DNA of 64,000 nt from Flectonema sp. DT1601 (Eukaryota; Euglenozoa; Diplonemea; Diplonemida; Diplonemidae): NCBI GenBank assembly GCA_964019425.1, contig OZ025823.1:806001-870000 (forward strand), read 5' to 3'. This document shows positions 45,953 through 55,690 of the stretch, piece by piece. The notes beneath the pieces were generated by a model. It made no database searches. It was not told the DNA's origin and saw only the letters and a list, made by a program, of their open reading frames with translations. The number at the start of each line of letters is the position of its first letter. Position 1 is the first letter of the stretch. A program made the position numbers and the translations under genes.

Positions 45953-48097
45953 ATGGATCCTGAGCATCGACTCTCACTGAGTGACGCCTCTGGATGTGGT
46001 GTCATAGTATTTGCGGTGTCTCTTGGGGTTTATTTAGCGACAATGCATCCTTCGGTAGCTGGTGGTGACGCTGGAGAACTCGCTGTTGTCGCTCACACGC
46101 TTGGGGTAATCCATCCCCCAGGTTACCCAACATTAGCTTTTACTACATACGCCGTAGAAAAGATTATGAACGTTATAGCTCCAAATATGTCTTCAGGAGT
46201 AGTTCAAAATAGTTTTAATGTGGTGATTTGTAGTGCAGCGAATACTGTTTTATACTTAGCAACGGCTCGTTTGACCGGAAGTAAACCAGCAGGAGTGACT
46301 TCGTCTTCGATATTTGCCTTCGCGCCGATAGTATGGACCTATGCAACTCATATTGAAGTGTTTGGATTGAACAATTTATTTCTTGCGATGATTATACTTT
46401 TAGGTGTCGAGTATGAGTTCCATAAAAAATCAAAATCTACTGAAACGACGATCTATTTAGTTGGTAGTTTTTGTTGTGGGATATCACTGACGAATCAGCA
46501 CACGTCAGTACTTTATGTTGTTCCCTTGGTATTTTGGATCATTATCAGGGATTACAGAATTTTTTTCATCGAAAAAAAAATATTATTATTGAAAGTCGCA
46601 GTCTTGTTTCTGATGGGACTATCACCGTATCTGTATTTACCGATTTCAGCTATCTTCACAGTGAATCCGAACTCTTGGGGAGATTGTGGTACTGTTTCTG
46701 GTTTTATAACACACTTTTTCCGTAAAGAATACGGAACATTCTCTTTAGCATCACAAGAAGCAAGATACATAACGACTAGCTTTAAACGAGCTTGGGAATA
46801 TTATTGTGTTGATGTGGTTGCTCAGTCTCTTCAAATATTTTGGGTTTTCGGGATCATAGGAATGGTCGTATCACTGTACTCATCGATGGTAAAACGATCA
46901 TTCGACATTGCGAGTGCGTTCGTATTGATGTTGGTTCTTTATTTGAATTTTTTTCATTATTTATGCAACCTTCCTATTGATCAGCCGCTGTTCTTGGGAG
47001 TTCAACAACGATTTTGGATACAACCGTTGCTTTTGTTGTCGTTATTCATAGGTGTTGGTTTAAACAGCATTCTGTCTTTCTTTCCGTCAAAAAAAACAGT
47101 TTTAATGTGGACCATTGCGATTGTCACAACGTACTTGCAAGTGTCGCTTCATTTTGATATTCTTGATCAAAGTAATAATTTTATTATAAGAGATTTCGGA
47201 AGGGCGATCCTTCGACCACTACCTCGCAATGCAATCGTTTTAACTAAAGGAGACATAATGATAAATTCTGCGAGGTACGTTCAGACACTTGAAAATTTCC
47301 GTCCTGATGTTGCTATAATTGATCAAGAGATGCTGACCTACTATTGGTATACGGATGTTCAAAAAAAGCATTACAACTCTACAATCAAGTTCCCTGGTAA
47401 GTTTTATCATCCTCATCAAAGAAATGGATTTAATATCGCGCAGTTCTTTGCTGCTAATCGAAAAAAAAGATTCTTTTTAGCACATGGATTCAAAGATGGA
47501 GATCATTCTTGGGAAGGAAAGTATCACACGATGCCATTTGGTGTAATTCATGAAGCAGTTACTGTGAATAGAAAACAAAATAAATCTTTAAAAGGATTGA
47601 AGAAATACTTATCAGAAGTTGAAAGAAGTGTTCCAGACCCTAAAGACATATCATTACCAGTACTAGGAAAGTATCCTGACTGGACGTGGGAACATGTGGT
47701 TAAATCGGACTACTGGATGGCACATCATAATATAGGTTATGCATTGCTTGATTGGCATTCGACTGAAGTCAAACGAAATCCAAGTCACTCGACCGAAAGC
47801 GCTGATTACCTTGCTGCGGTTAAGAGTCGTGAAATTTTTGAATTGCTTGTCTCACACAATGAACCTCCGAATGGCATTGCTGCTCGGAATCTTGGCGTCA
47901 CTATTCAGGGATTGATGGAGTACACTCCCGGAGACATATCTCTTTTACGTGATATGAACAATGCTTTTAAGAAATATATCGAAATAGTCGAAACCTCAAT
48001 TGACTCTTCCTCCGCAGGAAGCAAACAACAAAAGGCCTTAATTCAAATCAAAGAAGCAGTAAAGCATTATGATAAGATCTTACACGATGGTCCCTGA
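45953..48097 (+). CDS. TMEM260: TMEM260/DUF2723-family protein O-mannosyltransferase-like
   Basis: 714 residues from ATG 45953, just after the AG at 45941-45942; an in-frame ATG at 45917 would add 12 residues. The signature YLATMHPS...GGDAGEL...LGVIHPPGYPT near the N-terminus identifies the family: GT-C type, multi-pass ER membrane, with the acidic GGDAGE in the first lumenal loop. About ten hydrophobic spans follow to about residue 415, then a soluble C-terminal region (about 415-714) with helical repeats. Human TMEM260 was shown to O-mannosylate IPT domains of plexins and the MET receptor; substrates here are unknown. The key acidic residue is kept, so it is probably active in the secretory pathway. 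Confidence 0.88.
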   Translation: MDPEHRLSLSDASGCGVIVFAVSLGVYLATMHPSVAGGDAGELAVVAHTLGVIHPPGYPTLAFTTYAVEKIMNVIAPNMSSGVVQNSFNVVICSAANTVLYLATARLTGSKPAGVTSSSIFAFAPIVWTYATHIEVFGLNNLFLAMIILLGVEYEFHKKSKSTETTIYLVGSFCCGISLTNQHTSVLYVVPLVFWIIIRDYRIFFIEKKILLLKVAVLFLMGLSPYLYLPISAIFTVNPNSWGDCGTVSGFITHFFRKEYGTFSLASQEARYITTSFKRAWEYYCVDVVAQSLQIFWVFGIIGMVVSLYSSMVKRSFDIASAFVLMLVLYLNFFHYLCNLPIDQPLFLGVQQRFWIQPLLLLSLFIGVGLNSILSFFPSKKTVLMWTIAIVTTYLQVSLHFDILDQSNNFIIRDFGRAILRPLPRNAIVLTKGDIMINSARYVQTLENFRPDVAIIDQEMLTYYWYTDVQKKHYNSTIKFPGKFYHPHQRNGFNIAQFFAANRKKRFFLAHGFKDGDHSWEGKYHTMPFGVIHEAVTVNRKQNKSLKGLKKYLSEVERSVPDPKDISLPVLGKYPDWTWEHVVKSDYWMAHHNIGYALLDWHSTEVKRNPSHSTESADYLAAVKSREIFELLVSHNEPPNGIAARNLGVTIQGLMEYTPGDISLLRDMNNAFKKYIEIVETSIDSSSAGSKQQKALIQIKEAVKHYDKILHDGP

Positions 48098-48431
48098 AAT
48101 GCAATATTTTTGATATCTTCGTCAGTACACAGTTGTCGTTCTTTTTTTTGTTTAAAATTCGTCTTCATAATTAACAAATATGTAACCATGTTGCATTACA
48201 TTTAAGAAAAAAAAAAAAAAAAAAAAAAAAGACGACCATTGTCCGTTTCAGTACTATGAATACCTTGAGAGTAGTTCCAATTTGCAAAGAAAACTATCGC
48301 AAGAGAACCTCTTAATGTGACTTCAGGGAGTACACGGCATGTAGCCTTTGATGAATCGACGTCACTTTATTTGCTTTTTTTTTTTTTGTATCAAAACAAG
48401 TTTATAATTATTTTTTAAATCAGCCTTCAAG
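48098..48431. other. Spacer with acceptor
   Basis: About 0.33 kb with an A run at about 48206-48230. The acceptor ttttttaaatcag (AG at 48422-48423) is 8 bases before the next ATG. No gene is seen. Confidence 0.55.
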
Positions 48432-49574
48432 ATGCCTAGTAAAGATCACCCACTGAAGAAGAAGGCCGTGGCGTTGGTGAATTCAAAAAGTGGAGAGAGA
48501 AGCGCTTCGGGATACCTTATATCAAACTTGAAATCGATCTTGGGTAAAGAAGCAGTTCTCGATTTAATGGAATATGTAAAAATAAAAGTAGACCCGACAG
48601 ATGGATTTCCAAAACAAAAAAAAGAATTTCCGCCTGACCAGAATTGGGAAATGGCTGAACCGTGTCCTTCAATGAGTGAACTGTTCAACAAACTACTGGG
48701 AGTTGAAGATGGTGGTACGTTAATAATTGCTGGTGGCGATGGTACCGTAGCATGGGGCATGCAACTTCTAGAAGCCTACCTTGAAGGAACAAAAACAACA
48801 CCACCCCGTATTGCAATTATTCCTATGGGAACTGGTAACGATCTTAGTAGAACTCTAGGAATGGGTCCTGGATTTCAGGTCCAAACCACATGCTGTTGTG
48901 GAGAAGCTGACGTCGCAAAATTACTGCTAAGTTTTCAAGATGCCTATGTTGGAGACATTGATCGTTGGGAAGTCAATTTCTTTAGAGAAGGAAAACTATT
49001 CGAATCTCGAATGATGATTAACTACTTCAGTGTCGGTATGGACGCGGTAATCACTTATAATTTTGATAGATTTCGTGCTAACAATCCGAAACTTTGTAAA
49101 TCACGAAGTCTAAATAAGATTTGGTACGCATACTTTGGTTTTAGATCATTGTGTGGTCAACGTAAACTTAAAATTATAAAAAAATTAAAATTCAACGGAT
49201 CAAGCGAATCAGCGAATAGGATAGGTATTCACAGCTTAAAGTCATTAGTGGTTGCGAATATTGATAATTATGGTGCAGGAATGGATTTCTGGAAACAGGG
49301 AGGTCGTTTGGGTCATACTCACTTAGACGACGGTAAACTAGAAGTCTGTGGATACTTTGGAGGGTTTCACATGGGTTGTAATCAAATGGGTTTTCGTAAG
49401 TCGCGACGTCTCGCACAGACCAGTTCTGTTGAATTCACTATTTCTGGTAATAGTAAAGTACAGGTAGACGGCGAACCTGTTCCTGTCCCAGAATCCGGAT
49501 GCGATGTTTCAATTAAAAAACATTCCGTGTCAGCCAGAGTGCTAACCACTTTCGCTAGACACTCAAAAGACTAA
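48432..49574 (+). CDS. Diacylglycerol kinase
   Basis: 380 residues. It phosphorylates diacylglycerol to phosphatidic acid. The catalytic domain begins KKAVALVNSKSGER, and the ATP-binding motif GGDGTV is at residues 101-106, then IAIIPMGTGNDLSRTLGMG. The accessory domain follows: NYFSVGMDAVITYNFDRFR, LKSLVVANIDNYGAGMDFWK, and DGKLEVCGYFG...VQVDGEPV near the end. Both halves are complete. There is no C1, PH or EF-hand region, so this is a minimal catalytic form like some plant and protist enzymes, presumably recruited by other means. No membrane segment is seen. ATG 48432 follows an acceptor at 48422-48423. Confidence 0.9.
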   Translation: MPSKDHPLKKKAVALVNSKSGERSASGYLISNLKSILGKEAVLDLMEYVKIKVDPTDGFPKQKKEFPPDQNWEMAEPCPSMSELFNKLLGVEDGGTLIIAGGDGTVAWGMQLLEAYLEGTKTTPPRIAIIPMGTGNDLSRTLGMGPGFQVQTTCCCGEADVAKLLLSFQDAYVGDIDRWEVNFFREGKLFESRMMINYFSVGMDAVITYNFDRFRANNPKLCKSRSLNKIWYAYFGFRSLCGQRKLKIIKKLKFNGSSESANRIGIHSLKSLVVANIDNYGAGMDFWKQGGRLGHTHLDDGKLEVCGYFGGFHMGCNQMGFRKSRRLAQTSSVEFTISGNSKVQVDGEPVPVPESGCDVSIKKHSVSARVLTTFARHSKD

Positions 49575-51302
49575 AATAGCATTCATACCTACCAATTGCT
49601 TGAGGTAAGCTCCTTTAGAATCACGCCTAGCGTGCAATTTATTAGTATACAAGAAGCACATTTCTCGATGAAAAATATCGTCTGATAATAAGTAAAACGG
49701 GGAGACAATAATTTCTTTTTTTTTTTTTTTTTTTTGGATTTTGGATTTTTTTTTGGAGGCATGTGATCACATCACGATTTAGGATCGTATTATCAGGGGA
49801 CAGTTCGCCAACAAAAAACGAAACAAAAAAAAAAAAAAAAAAATCGTTTTTTTTTTGGTCAATTTGTTATTCTTTACCAAGTTTTTTTTTTTAATTTTTT
49901 TTTTTAAAAATATGTTTCAATAAATTGCCATCGTCCTTCGTGTCCACGGGAATGGACTACACGTTTTTTGACATTGATGTTGTGATAGTTTGATTTTTTT
50001 TTAATTTTCATTTTGTAAAGATTGAAATCAGAACTTATTTCTTTCCTTACGATCCGAAAATTTCTCCTTTTTTTTTTCCTCCTTTTTTTTATTCTTCTTC
50101 TTCTTCTTCTTCTTCTTCTTTCTTTTTTTTTTAAAAAAATATTTTGTTTATCAATTTATAGTTACTACGATCCTCTCTGTTCTCAATTGAATTTGGTGAG
50201 GTAGTTGTCTGCAATAATCACGACTGGTCGTACCTGTCCTATGATTACTAATCAAGTTTTAATTATTTATTTTTTTTCCTTTTTTTTTTTTTTTTTTTTG
50301 TTTCCTACCACAACTACTGTTTCCCATCTGACGTAATTTTCATCGATACTCTATTTGTATTGATTATTAGATTTCGAAGGGAGAGAGAGGGTGAAAAATT
50401 GCTTTGTGGCTAATCTCAGCATCACCGTATCCTTTTACTTTCTAAGTGATAATGTTTTAATCAACTTGAGATCTGTGGGAGATAGCTGGGTTCCACTAAA
50501 GTTTTTTTTCTTTTTTTTTTTTTTTTTTCCTTCTTTTTTTTCTTCAACACTAGTACTGCCTTCTCTCTCTTTCCTATTGCAGTATAGCACTTGCTTAGTA
50601 AGAAATAACACGAAATATGGTTTTTTCCCCCCACTCATTTCATAATAATATAACGTTCCACGAGTTGTGAATTAATGTTCAAAATTGTTGTTTCAGTATA
50701 TAAATGATAACCAGACTGAGCAGGAAAAGCTCTCTTTTTTTTTTAAAACTATTTCCCTTCACCGGTCAATTTTTTTTTTATGGGTGGCCTCCAAGGGACT
50801 TTTCCTTCTCATTAGTTTGGTGTTGTTTATTTTCCGTCTAAAAAGCAACATAATAATGGTGTTCAAAAAAAAAGAAGCCTGTATATTTTTTTTTTTTTTG
50901 ATTTTTCCAGTAGCAGTTGTTATTTTTTGGGTACTTCCTTTTGTCTTCTCGGTGGGGACATTTCAGTGAAAATTATGATGTTCAGAAAAAGGAACCTGAA
51001 CATTCTCTAAACCACAACTTAAAAAAAAAAAAAAAACAACAACAATACGAATTCTGTTAGTATAACTACACTCATTGAAAGCTGTAGCGGCTTTAAAAAC
51101 ATAATAATAATAAGATTTAAATATTGTCAGCTGATTTAACATCAGGCGAAGTAAATATGTGTTTATATCGCACAAACACTAGTAATTCGGAGGAAGTACT
51201 TTTCTCGATCGGGTTACTTTTTGTTTCCTTTGTTTTGAATGTTGTGTGTGTGGGGAATTTTTTTTTTTTGTTTTCTTCCCCTTCTTCTGAAACGAGGGAA
51301 GG

Positions 51303-51337
<35 letters not shown>

Positions 51338-52406
51338 AATTTCTTTCGCCCCCTACTCATTTCTGTTTTGCGATTATCATTGGAGTGGTAGCAATCAAAT
51401 AGTAAATCCCCCTCGGGAGTCGGGAGTTAGGGTCAACCCTCAACCGCAGTATTAGAGACTCTCGAAGAGCTACTCAAATACTGTTTGAGAGGCAACTTAA
51501 CTGATACTCGGAGGTCTGTTGGGCTTACTTCCGGAGTAACTAATTGATCAGGCTGTCTCATTCTTTTCCCTGAGCAAAGTAAAACTCAAATCGCTTGGGT
51601 TTAAAAAACATTTTGAGAAAACTCCCTTTTTTTTTTGAAGTATTTTTTTTTTCTTCCCCCCCACTCTTCTTTGTAGCATGTGCATCCCTCCTGTCTCTCT
51701 ATAAATAATTTTCTAAGGTAAGAATTTTAAAAAAAACCAAAAAAAAAAAAAAAAAAAAAAACACACGAAGAACATAGAGATGTCGATCTTTTAGCCATCG
51801 ACAGCATTCAGAGTTGTAGTTCATACTCCGCTGATAATATTTATTAAAGCGTTTCGCTCTCTTTTTTTTTTCTTTTTTTTTTTTTTCCTCGGTTGAAAAA
51901 AGTGTTGTGAATTACGCTGCACAAGCACAGAAATTCTTTTAAATACCCTTATTCTCTCTTTCTCTGCTTTTTTCAGATCAGGAAAGTTGATTTTTTTAAC
52001 CTGCTCCTTGTCTGTTTTATGTACTACTACGGTGTAGAGATCTGTAGAAAGGGAAAGGGTAATGTTGAATCAAATCATAAGTGCTTAACCTCCTCAGGGG
52101 ATGTAAAAAAAAAAAAAAAAAAATAAAAAATAATCACGAGTAGAATGTAGAATAAACATGTAAAAAAAAAAAATGCGAAACAAAAATAATAACACAGATA
52201 TGAATAGACACGCGAAAAAACAAAACAAAAAAAAAAAAAAAAACTTGAAAAAAAAAATTAAAAATGCCTTTACTTAGGGTACTGCTTCATAATACAAAGT
52301 AATGCCCTTACTTTTTTATGGCAATTTTCACATATGTAAGTAGAAACGGGAAAAAGAAATATTTCATTTCTTTTTTTGTTTTTCCCATTTTTTTTTTTTT
52401 TTTTAA
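49575..52406. other. Gene-free spacer before the MULE
   Basis: 2.8 kb without a supported gene. It contains many A and T runs (A at about 51303-51334 and 51738-51762), a CTT microsatellite at 50092-50121 and a GC-richer patch (51403-51600) with short inverted repeats. Homopolymer-driven frames (Phe or Lys rich) are not genes. Confidence 0.6.
50092..50121. repeat. CTT microsatellite
   Basis: About nine to ten TTC units in the spacer. Confidence 0.9.
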
Positions 52407-52415
52407 AATAAAAAA
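52407..52415. repeat. Target-site duplication, left (AATAAAAAA)
   Basis: Nine bases identical to 55459-55467, directly outside the two inverted ends. Nine bases is typical for Mutator-like elements. The low complexity of the sequence lowers certainty. Confidence 0.72.
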
Positions 52416-52612
52416 GGGCAATGGCCCAAAATACCCCACTTTTTTTGCAAATGGCCCAAAATACCCCAAAGTGGCCCAAAATACCCCAAAATGGCCCAAA
52501 ATACCCCAAAGTGGCCCAAAATACCCCAAAGTGGCCCAAAATACCCCAAAGTGGCCCAAAATACCCCAAAATGGCCCAAAATACCCCAAAATGGCCAAAA
52601 TACCCCAAAATA
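52416..52612 (+). repeat. Left MULE terminal array (20-bp units)
   Basis: About nine copies of TGGCCCAAAATACCCCAAAG with G/A alternation at the last position (AAAG or AAAA). The outermost unit is set apart by ACTTTTTTTGCAAA, and the innermost unit is one C short. Because 20 is not a multiple of 3, the array is open in several frames. Confidence 0.93.
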
Positions 52613-52723
52613 CACCGAACCTCGGGCTTTGAACTTGTAAGTCAATTTGTGTACAGGAAGGCTCCCACAGGTTCAATTTATTCGGATTTATAACAACTTT
52701 CTCCTCAGCTAGTTCCTCAAAAA

Positions 52724-53188
52724 ATGTCATCAGCAACCGAGAATTTTGACCTGTCTAATTCAGAATACAGCGATTCTAATTCAGAATACAGTGATTCTAA
52801 TTCAGAATGCAGCGATTCTGAATCGGCTAACTCCTCCTACTTCTCTCACTCCCACTCCTCCCAGTCTTCCTCGCTGCCTGAGGGTATTCAAGAGTGGCAG
52901 GATGAGGTTTTCAGCAGCAAGCGAGGGTGGGAGACGGCAGTGCGCCATTGTGAGACCCAAAAGCCAGGCCAGCATTTCCTCGAAGTGCTTGGCAGAAATC
53001 TTGCGGTCAGTAGCCGTAAGCTTCACTGTGAAGTCGGTGACAAAGCTGGCAAAAAAGATGTGTGGCGTAAGGGTAGGAAGAAAGGTGGCACGAAATACTT
53101 TGAACCACCTGCTGGGTTCCATGAAGCCAGAGGTAGCAATCACAAAGATTGCTGCCTGGATGAGGGCTGTGGAGGACGCGGACTGTGA
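52724..53188 (+). CDS. MULE transposase, N-terminal reading frame
   Basis: 154 codons. The ATG follows ttctcctcag (AG at 52708) inside the element, so the transposon may supply its own splice acceptor. Residues 1-45 are acidic and Ser-rich with a triplicated SNSEYSD/SNSECSD motif. Residues about 60-100 (VFSSKRGWETAVRHC...SSRKLHCEV) resemble the N-terminal DNA-binding part of MULE transposases. The main transposase domain is in a different frame (52746-54518), overlapping this one, so a +1 change of frame at about 53030-53110 is needed, either by a one-base change or by a small intron. It is also possible that this frame is spurious and only the longer one is used. Confidence 0.5.
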   Translation: MSSATENFDLSNSEYSDSNSEYSDSNSECSDSESANSSYFSHSHSSQSSSLPEGIQEWQDEVFSSKRGWETAVRHCETQKPGQHFLEVLGRNLAVSSRKLHCEVGDKAGKKDVWRKGRKKGGTKYFEPPAGFHEARGSNHKDCCLDEGCGGRGL

Positions 53189-54518
53189 AAGCCGCACCAT
53201 GTTGAGAGTCGACGAAGACGGTCGATTCAATAAGGCGGCGTGGTCCTTCGGACACTCTCGCAGAGGAGCGAAATTTCTTCGCTCCGTGTTCGCCTTCGAC
53301 GCGACACACCTGTCAGGAAAGTACAAGGGTGTTTTGTACGTCTCCGTTGGCGTTGATGCCAACAGCCACTTGTTTCCACTGATATTTATGATATCGGAGG
53401 GAAATGAAAACAAGGACGGGTGGTCCACTTTTGTGAAGCTGCACAAAGATTGGATTGGAAACTCAGTGTTTCGTACAGGTGTCGTTAGTATTTCTGACAA
53501 GTTCAAGGGCGTGTCAAATGTGTTTTCACGACTGGCAACGACACACTGTCTTTGCACTGCCCACATGGGCAGAAACGTATTAAAGCTGCACGGCAAGGCA
53601 GCATTCTTGGTGTACAAGCAATTAGTACATGCAAGATCCACTGCTAAAGCCAAAGAGTTGCTTAAAGAGCTTAAGAAAATCTCCAAGCGTGCAGCTGACT
53701 ATGTGTCTGCACAAGAACTAGGTACCTTTTGCCAAGCCCACATTCCCCACCCCCGCTGCGGTCACACAACGAGCAATATAGCCGAGTCTCTGAACGCGGT
53801 CCTAGTCCCCCTTCGGGGTTTAAACTATATTGACCTGATGGAGGGAACTCGCAGACACGCTCTGCACAAAGCAGTGACGAGAATGGAGGAGTTTGCTGCA
53901 GAGGTAGAAGGTTGTAGCAAGCTGCGATCCCTTGCCCCTGTCAAGCGGGTACGCAGCAGCTTGAAGGCGAACTACGCTACGGCACGGAAGGACCACATGG
54001 CGACTAGGGTAAGGGAGGGGGTGTATGAGGTGGAGGATGGGGAGTGGAGATGGACTGCAGATCTCAACGAATTGAGCTGCACATGCAGCACTTTCCAAGA
54101 GTACGGTGTTCCGTGCTCACATGCTATGTCCGCCATTGAGCAGTTTAGTGATCGGGAGCCGTTGGATGCGGCCTACAGTTTCGTAAATCAGAAATTGTGG
54201 GCAAAAACAGCAGCAAAGGTGTACACCTATCCTGTCCCAACCTTGGGGCTCGGACTTCCTGAGCTGGAAGCGGATGAAACAAAACCTCCTCTAGTAAAGA
54301 GATCCATAGGTCGCTCAAGGGTAAAACGGCTGCGAGTTTATGGTGAACGCGAAATAACTAAGTCTCACCGTGAAACGGCGAAAGAGGCAGAAAAGAATAA
54401 AAAGAAAACGAAGAGAGAGAAAGAAAAGAAGAAAAAGAAGAGAAAGAAGAAGAAAGAAAACGAGAAAAAAAAGCGCAAGGGTGCTGACAAGGCAAGGAAG
54501 AGACAGAAGAAAGAATAA
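52746..54518 (+). CDS. MULE transposase, catalytic and SWIM-finger region
   Basis: 590 codons; the convincing part starts at about codon 95. A MULE DDE core is visible: FAFDATHLSGKYKGVLYVSV (first Asp), GVDANSHLFPLIFMISEGNE, then DKFKGVSNVF...CTAHMGRNV with the family C-x2-H, and HTTSNIAESLNAVLVPLRG (the conserved SNxAE(S)xN). A SWIM zinc finger follows (CTCSTFQEYGVPCSHAMSAI, C-x-C-x(n)-C-x-H). The C-terminus is a long Lys/Arg run. The transposase cuts and rejoins the element at its inverted ends. The first Met in this frame lies within sequence better explained by the overlapping frame 52724-53188. Confidence 0.85.
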   Translation: MTCLIQNTAILIQNTVILIQNAAILNRLTPPTSLTPTPPSLPRCLRVFKSGRMRFSAASEGGRRQCAIVRPKSQASISSKCLAEILRSVAVSFTVKSVTKLAKKMCGVRVGRKVARNTLNHLLGSMKPEVAITKIAAWMRAVEDADCESRTMLRVDEDGRFNKAAWSFGHSRRGAKFLRSVFAFDATHLSGKYKGVLYVSVGVDANSHLFPLIFMISEGNENKDGWSTFVKLHKDWIGNSVFRTGVVSISDKFKGVSNVFSRLATTHCLCTAHMGRNVLKLHGKAAFLVYKQLVHARSTAKAKELLKELKKISKRAADYVSAQELGTFCQAHIPHPRCGHTTSNIAESLNAVLVPLRGLNYIDLMEGTRRHALHKAVTRMEEFAAEVEGCSKLRSLAPVKRVRSSLKANYATARKDHMATRVREGVYEVEDGEWRWTADLNELSCTCSTFQEYGVPCSHAMSAIEQFSDREPLDAAYSFVNQKLWAKTAAKVYTYPVPTLGLGLPELEADETKPPLVKRSIGRSRVKRLRVYGEREITKSHRETAKEAEKNKKKTKREKEKKKKKRKKKKENEKKKRKGADKARKRQKKE

Positions 54519-54736
54519 GAAAAAACATGAATACTTTTCACTTTTTTATTTAGTTTTGTGTAACCACAATGAATCAACCCTTTTAAGAAAATTTGGATCA
54601 CAATTATCACTCTTGTTATTTTAAATTACAACAAATCTTATGCTTAGCCCTTCCCTTTCAACAGGACGATGATAAATCATCGAGAAGCTCTGGCTGGCTG
54701 AGTGTGTCCGAGGTGAGTAACGACATGTGAAAAAAG

Positions 54737-54822
54737 TTGGAGGAATTGCTTGTTTGTTGGGTTATGTTTGTAGCAGCTTCACGGTGACGGCGGCCTTACT
54801 GAGAATTATCCCTGGTTGTTAT
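54737..54822 (+). repeat. Subterminal direct repeat in the MULE, copy 1
   Basis: Shares GTTGGAGGAATTGCTTGTTT-type sequence, GGGTTATGTTTGT and CACGGTGACGGCGGCCTTAC, then GAGAATTATCCCTGG, with 55151-55235. Copy 1 has a short extra piece (agcagctt) in the middle. Confidence 0.85.
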
Positions 54823-55150
54823 GTGTTGAAAGCTACAGGTTATGGCGTCAAAATAACACTCGCGTGGGTGGTTGCTCTCTTCGGAAAGCATAACTTCAGA
54901 CCCGTCAATTCGCGGCGCTTATATCTGCACACATTAATTAGTTGAACGAGTTCAAGTCACTTCCCTGCATAGCAGATCCGTGTCCTCTGTACTAACGCTA
55001 TACTAAGTGTGACTGTGGCTGATGCACGTAATGATTGGGTTCTTTAAGTACTCAGGACTGGTTGCTTGCTAATGTGAATGCTGACGTTCGAACTGCCTCG
55101 ACTTTCGAGTAATTTTCTTGGCTTGTGTACAATCCCGACTGAAGTGAGTG

Positions 55151-55235
55151 AGATGAAGAAAATTGGAGAATTGCTTGTTTCTTGGGTTATGTTTGTTCAC
55201 GGTGACGGCGGCCTTACTGAGAATTATCCCTGGCT
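55151..55235 (+). repeat. Subterminal direct repeat in the MULE, copy 2
   Basis: Second copy of the 54737-54822 segment, ending a little before the right terminal array. Confidence 0.85.
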
Positions 55236-55257
55236 AAGTGTGACAGTAAATTTGGCC

Positions 55258-55458
55258 AGGTTTTGGGCCACTTCGGGGTATTTTGGGCCATTTTGGGGTA
55301 TTTTGGGCCACTTTGGGGTATTTTGGGCCACTTTGGGGTATTTTGGGCCACTTTGGGGTATTTTGGGCCACTTTGGGGTATTTTGGGCCACTTCGGGGTA
55401 TTTTGGGCCACTTTGGGGTATTTTGGGCCACCAGGTGGGGTATTTTGGGCCATAACCC
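55258..55458 (-). repeat. Right MULE terminal array (20-bp units, inverted)
   Basis: About ten copies of the reverse complement of the left unit (GGGGTATTTTGGGCCACTTT). Two units have CTTC for CTTT, and an outer unit carries the insertion CCAGGT. Confidence 0.93.
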
Positions 55459-55467
55459 AATAAAAAA
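55459..55467. repeat. Target-site duplication, right (AATAAAAAA)
   Basis: Identical to 52407-52415. Three further A follow. Confidence 0.72.
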
Positions 55468-55690
55468 AAATTGAAGTTTCCCATTAACATAGTCAGAGTC
55501 GACTAAAATACAGGCTAGGCGAACAGTATGGTTGGTTGTGATGGTACTTATTATAAATACAGCTATCCTTCAGCAGGTTATAATCAAATCTAATAATTGA
55601 CTTCAGGTTAATTGAGTAGTCGATACTGATTGTCAAGGAGTCTTTTGATGTAATTAATATCACTTTACACAGGTGAGTTGGTAACCACAA

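Larger units (their letters stand above)
52416..55458 (+). mobile_element. Mutator-like (MULE) DNA transposon with tandem-repeat terminal inverted repeats
   Basis: 3043 bp. The ends GGGCAATGGCCCAAAATACC and GGGTTATGGCCCAAAATACC (right end read inward) start the inverted repeats. Each then becomes an array of a 20-bp unit (consensus TGGCCCAAAATACCCCAAAG): about nine units at left (to 52612) and about ten at right (from 55258). A MULE transposase gene reads left to right inside. The 9-bp target duplication AATAAAAAA flanks the element. A direct repeat of about 85 bp (54737-54822 and 55151-55235) lies in the right subterminal part. The element looks whole at the ends and hence young. Its gene shows an apparent frame change in the N-terminal region. 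Confidence 0.9.

Noticed and set aside
51424-51440. Telomere-like TTAGGG in the spacer
   Set aside because: A single occurrence without tandem repetition.
52416-52612. CRISPR-like array of short regular repeats
   Set aside because: The units abut directly without spacers, the genome is eukaryotic, and the array is mirrored at the other end of a transposon.
52318-52736. Several overlapping frames on both strands with repeated NTPKWPKIPQ or GVFWATLGYF peptides (also 55078-55490)
   Set aside because: They are translations of the 20-bp MULE terminal arrays. Since 20 is not a multiple of 3, each array is open in several frames.
52802-53686. 294-codon minus-strand frame inside the MULE
   Set aside because: Antisense to the transposase core; no domain of its own.
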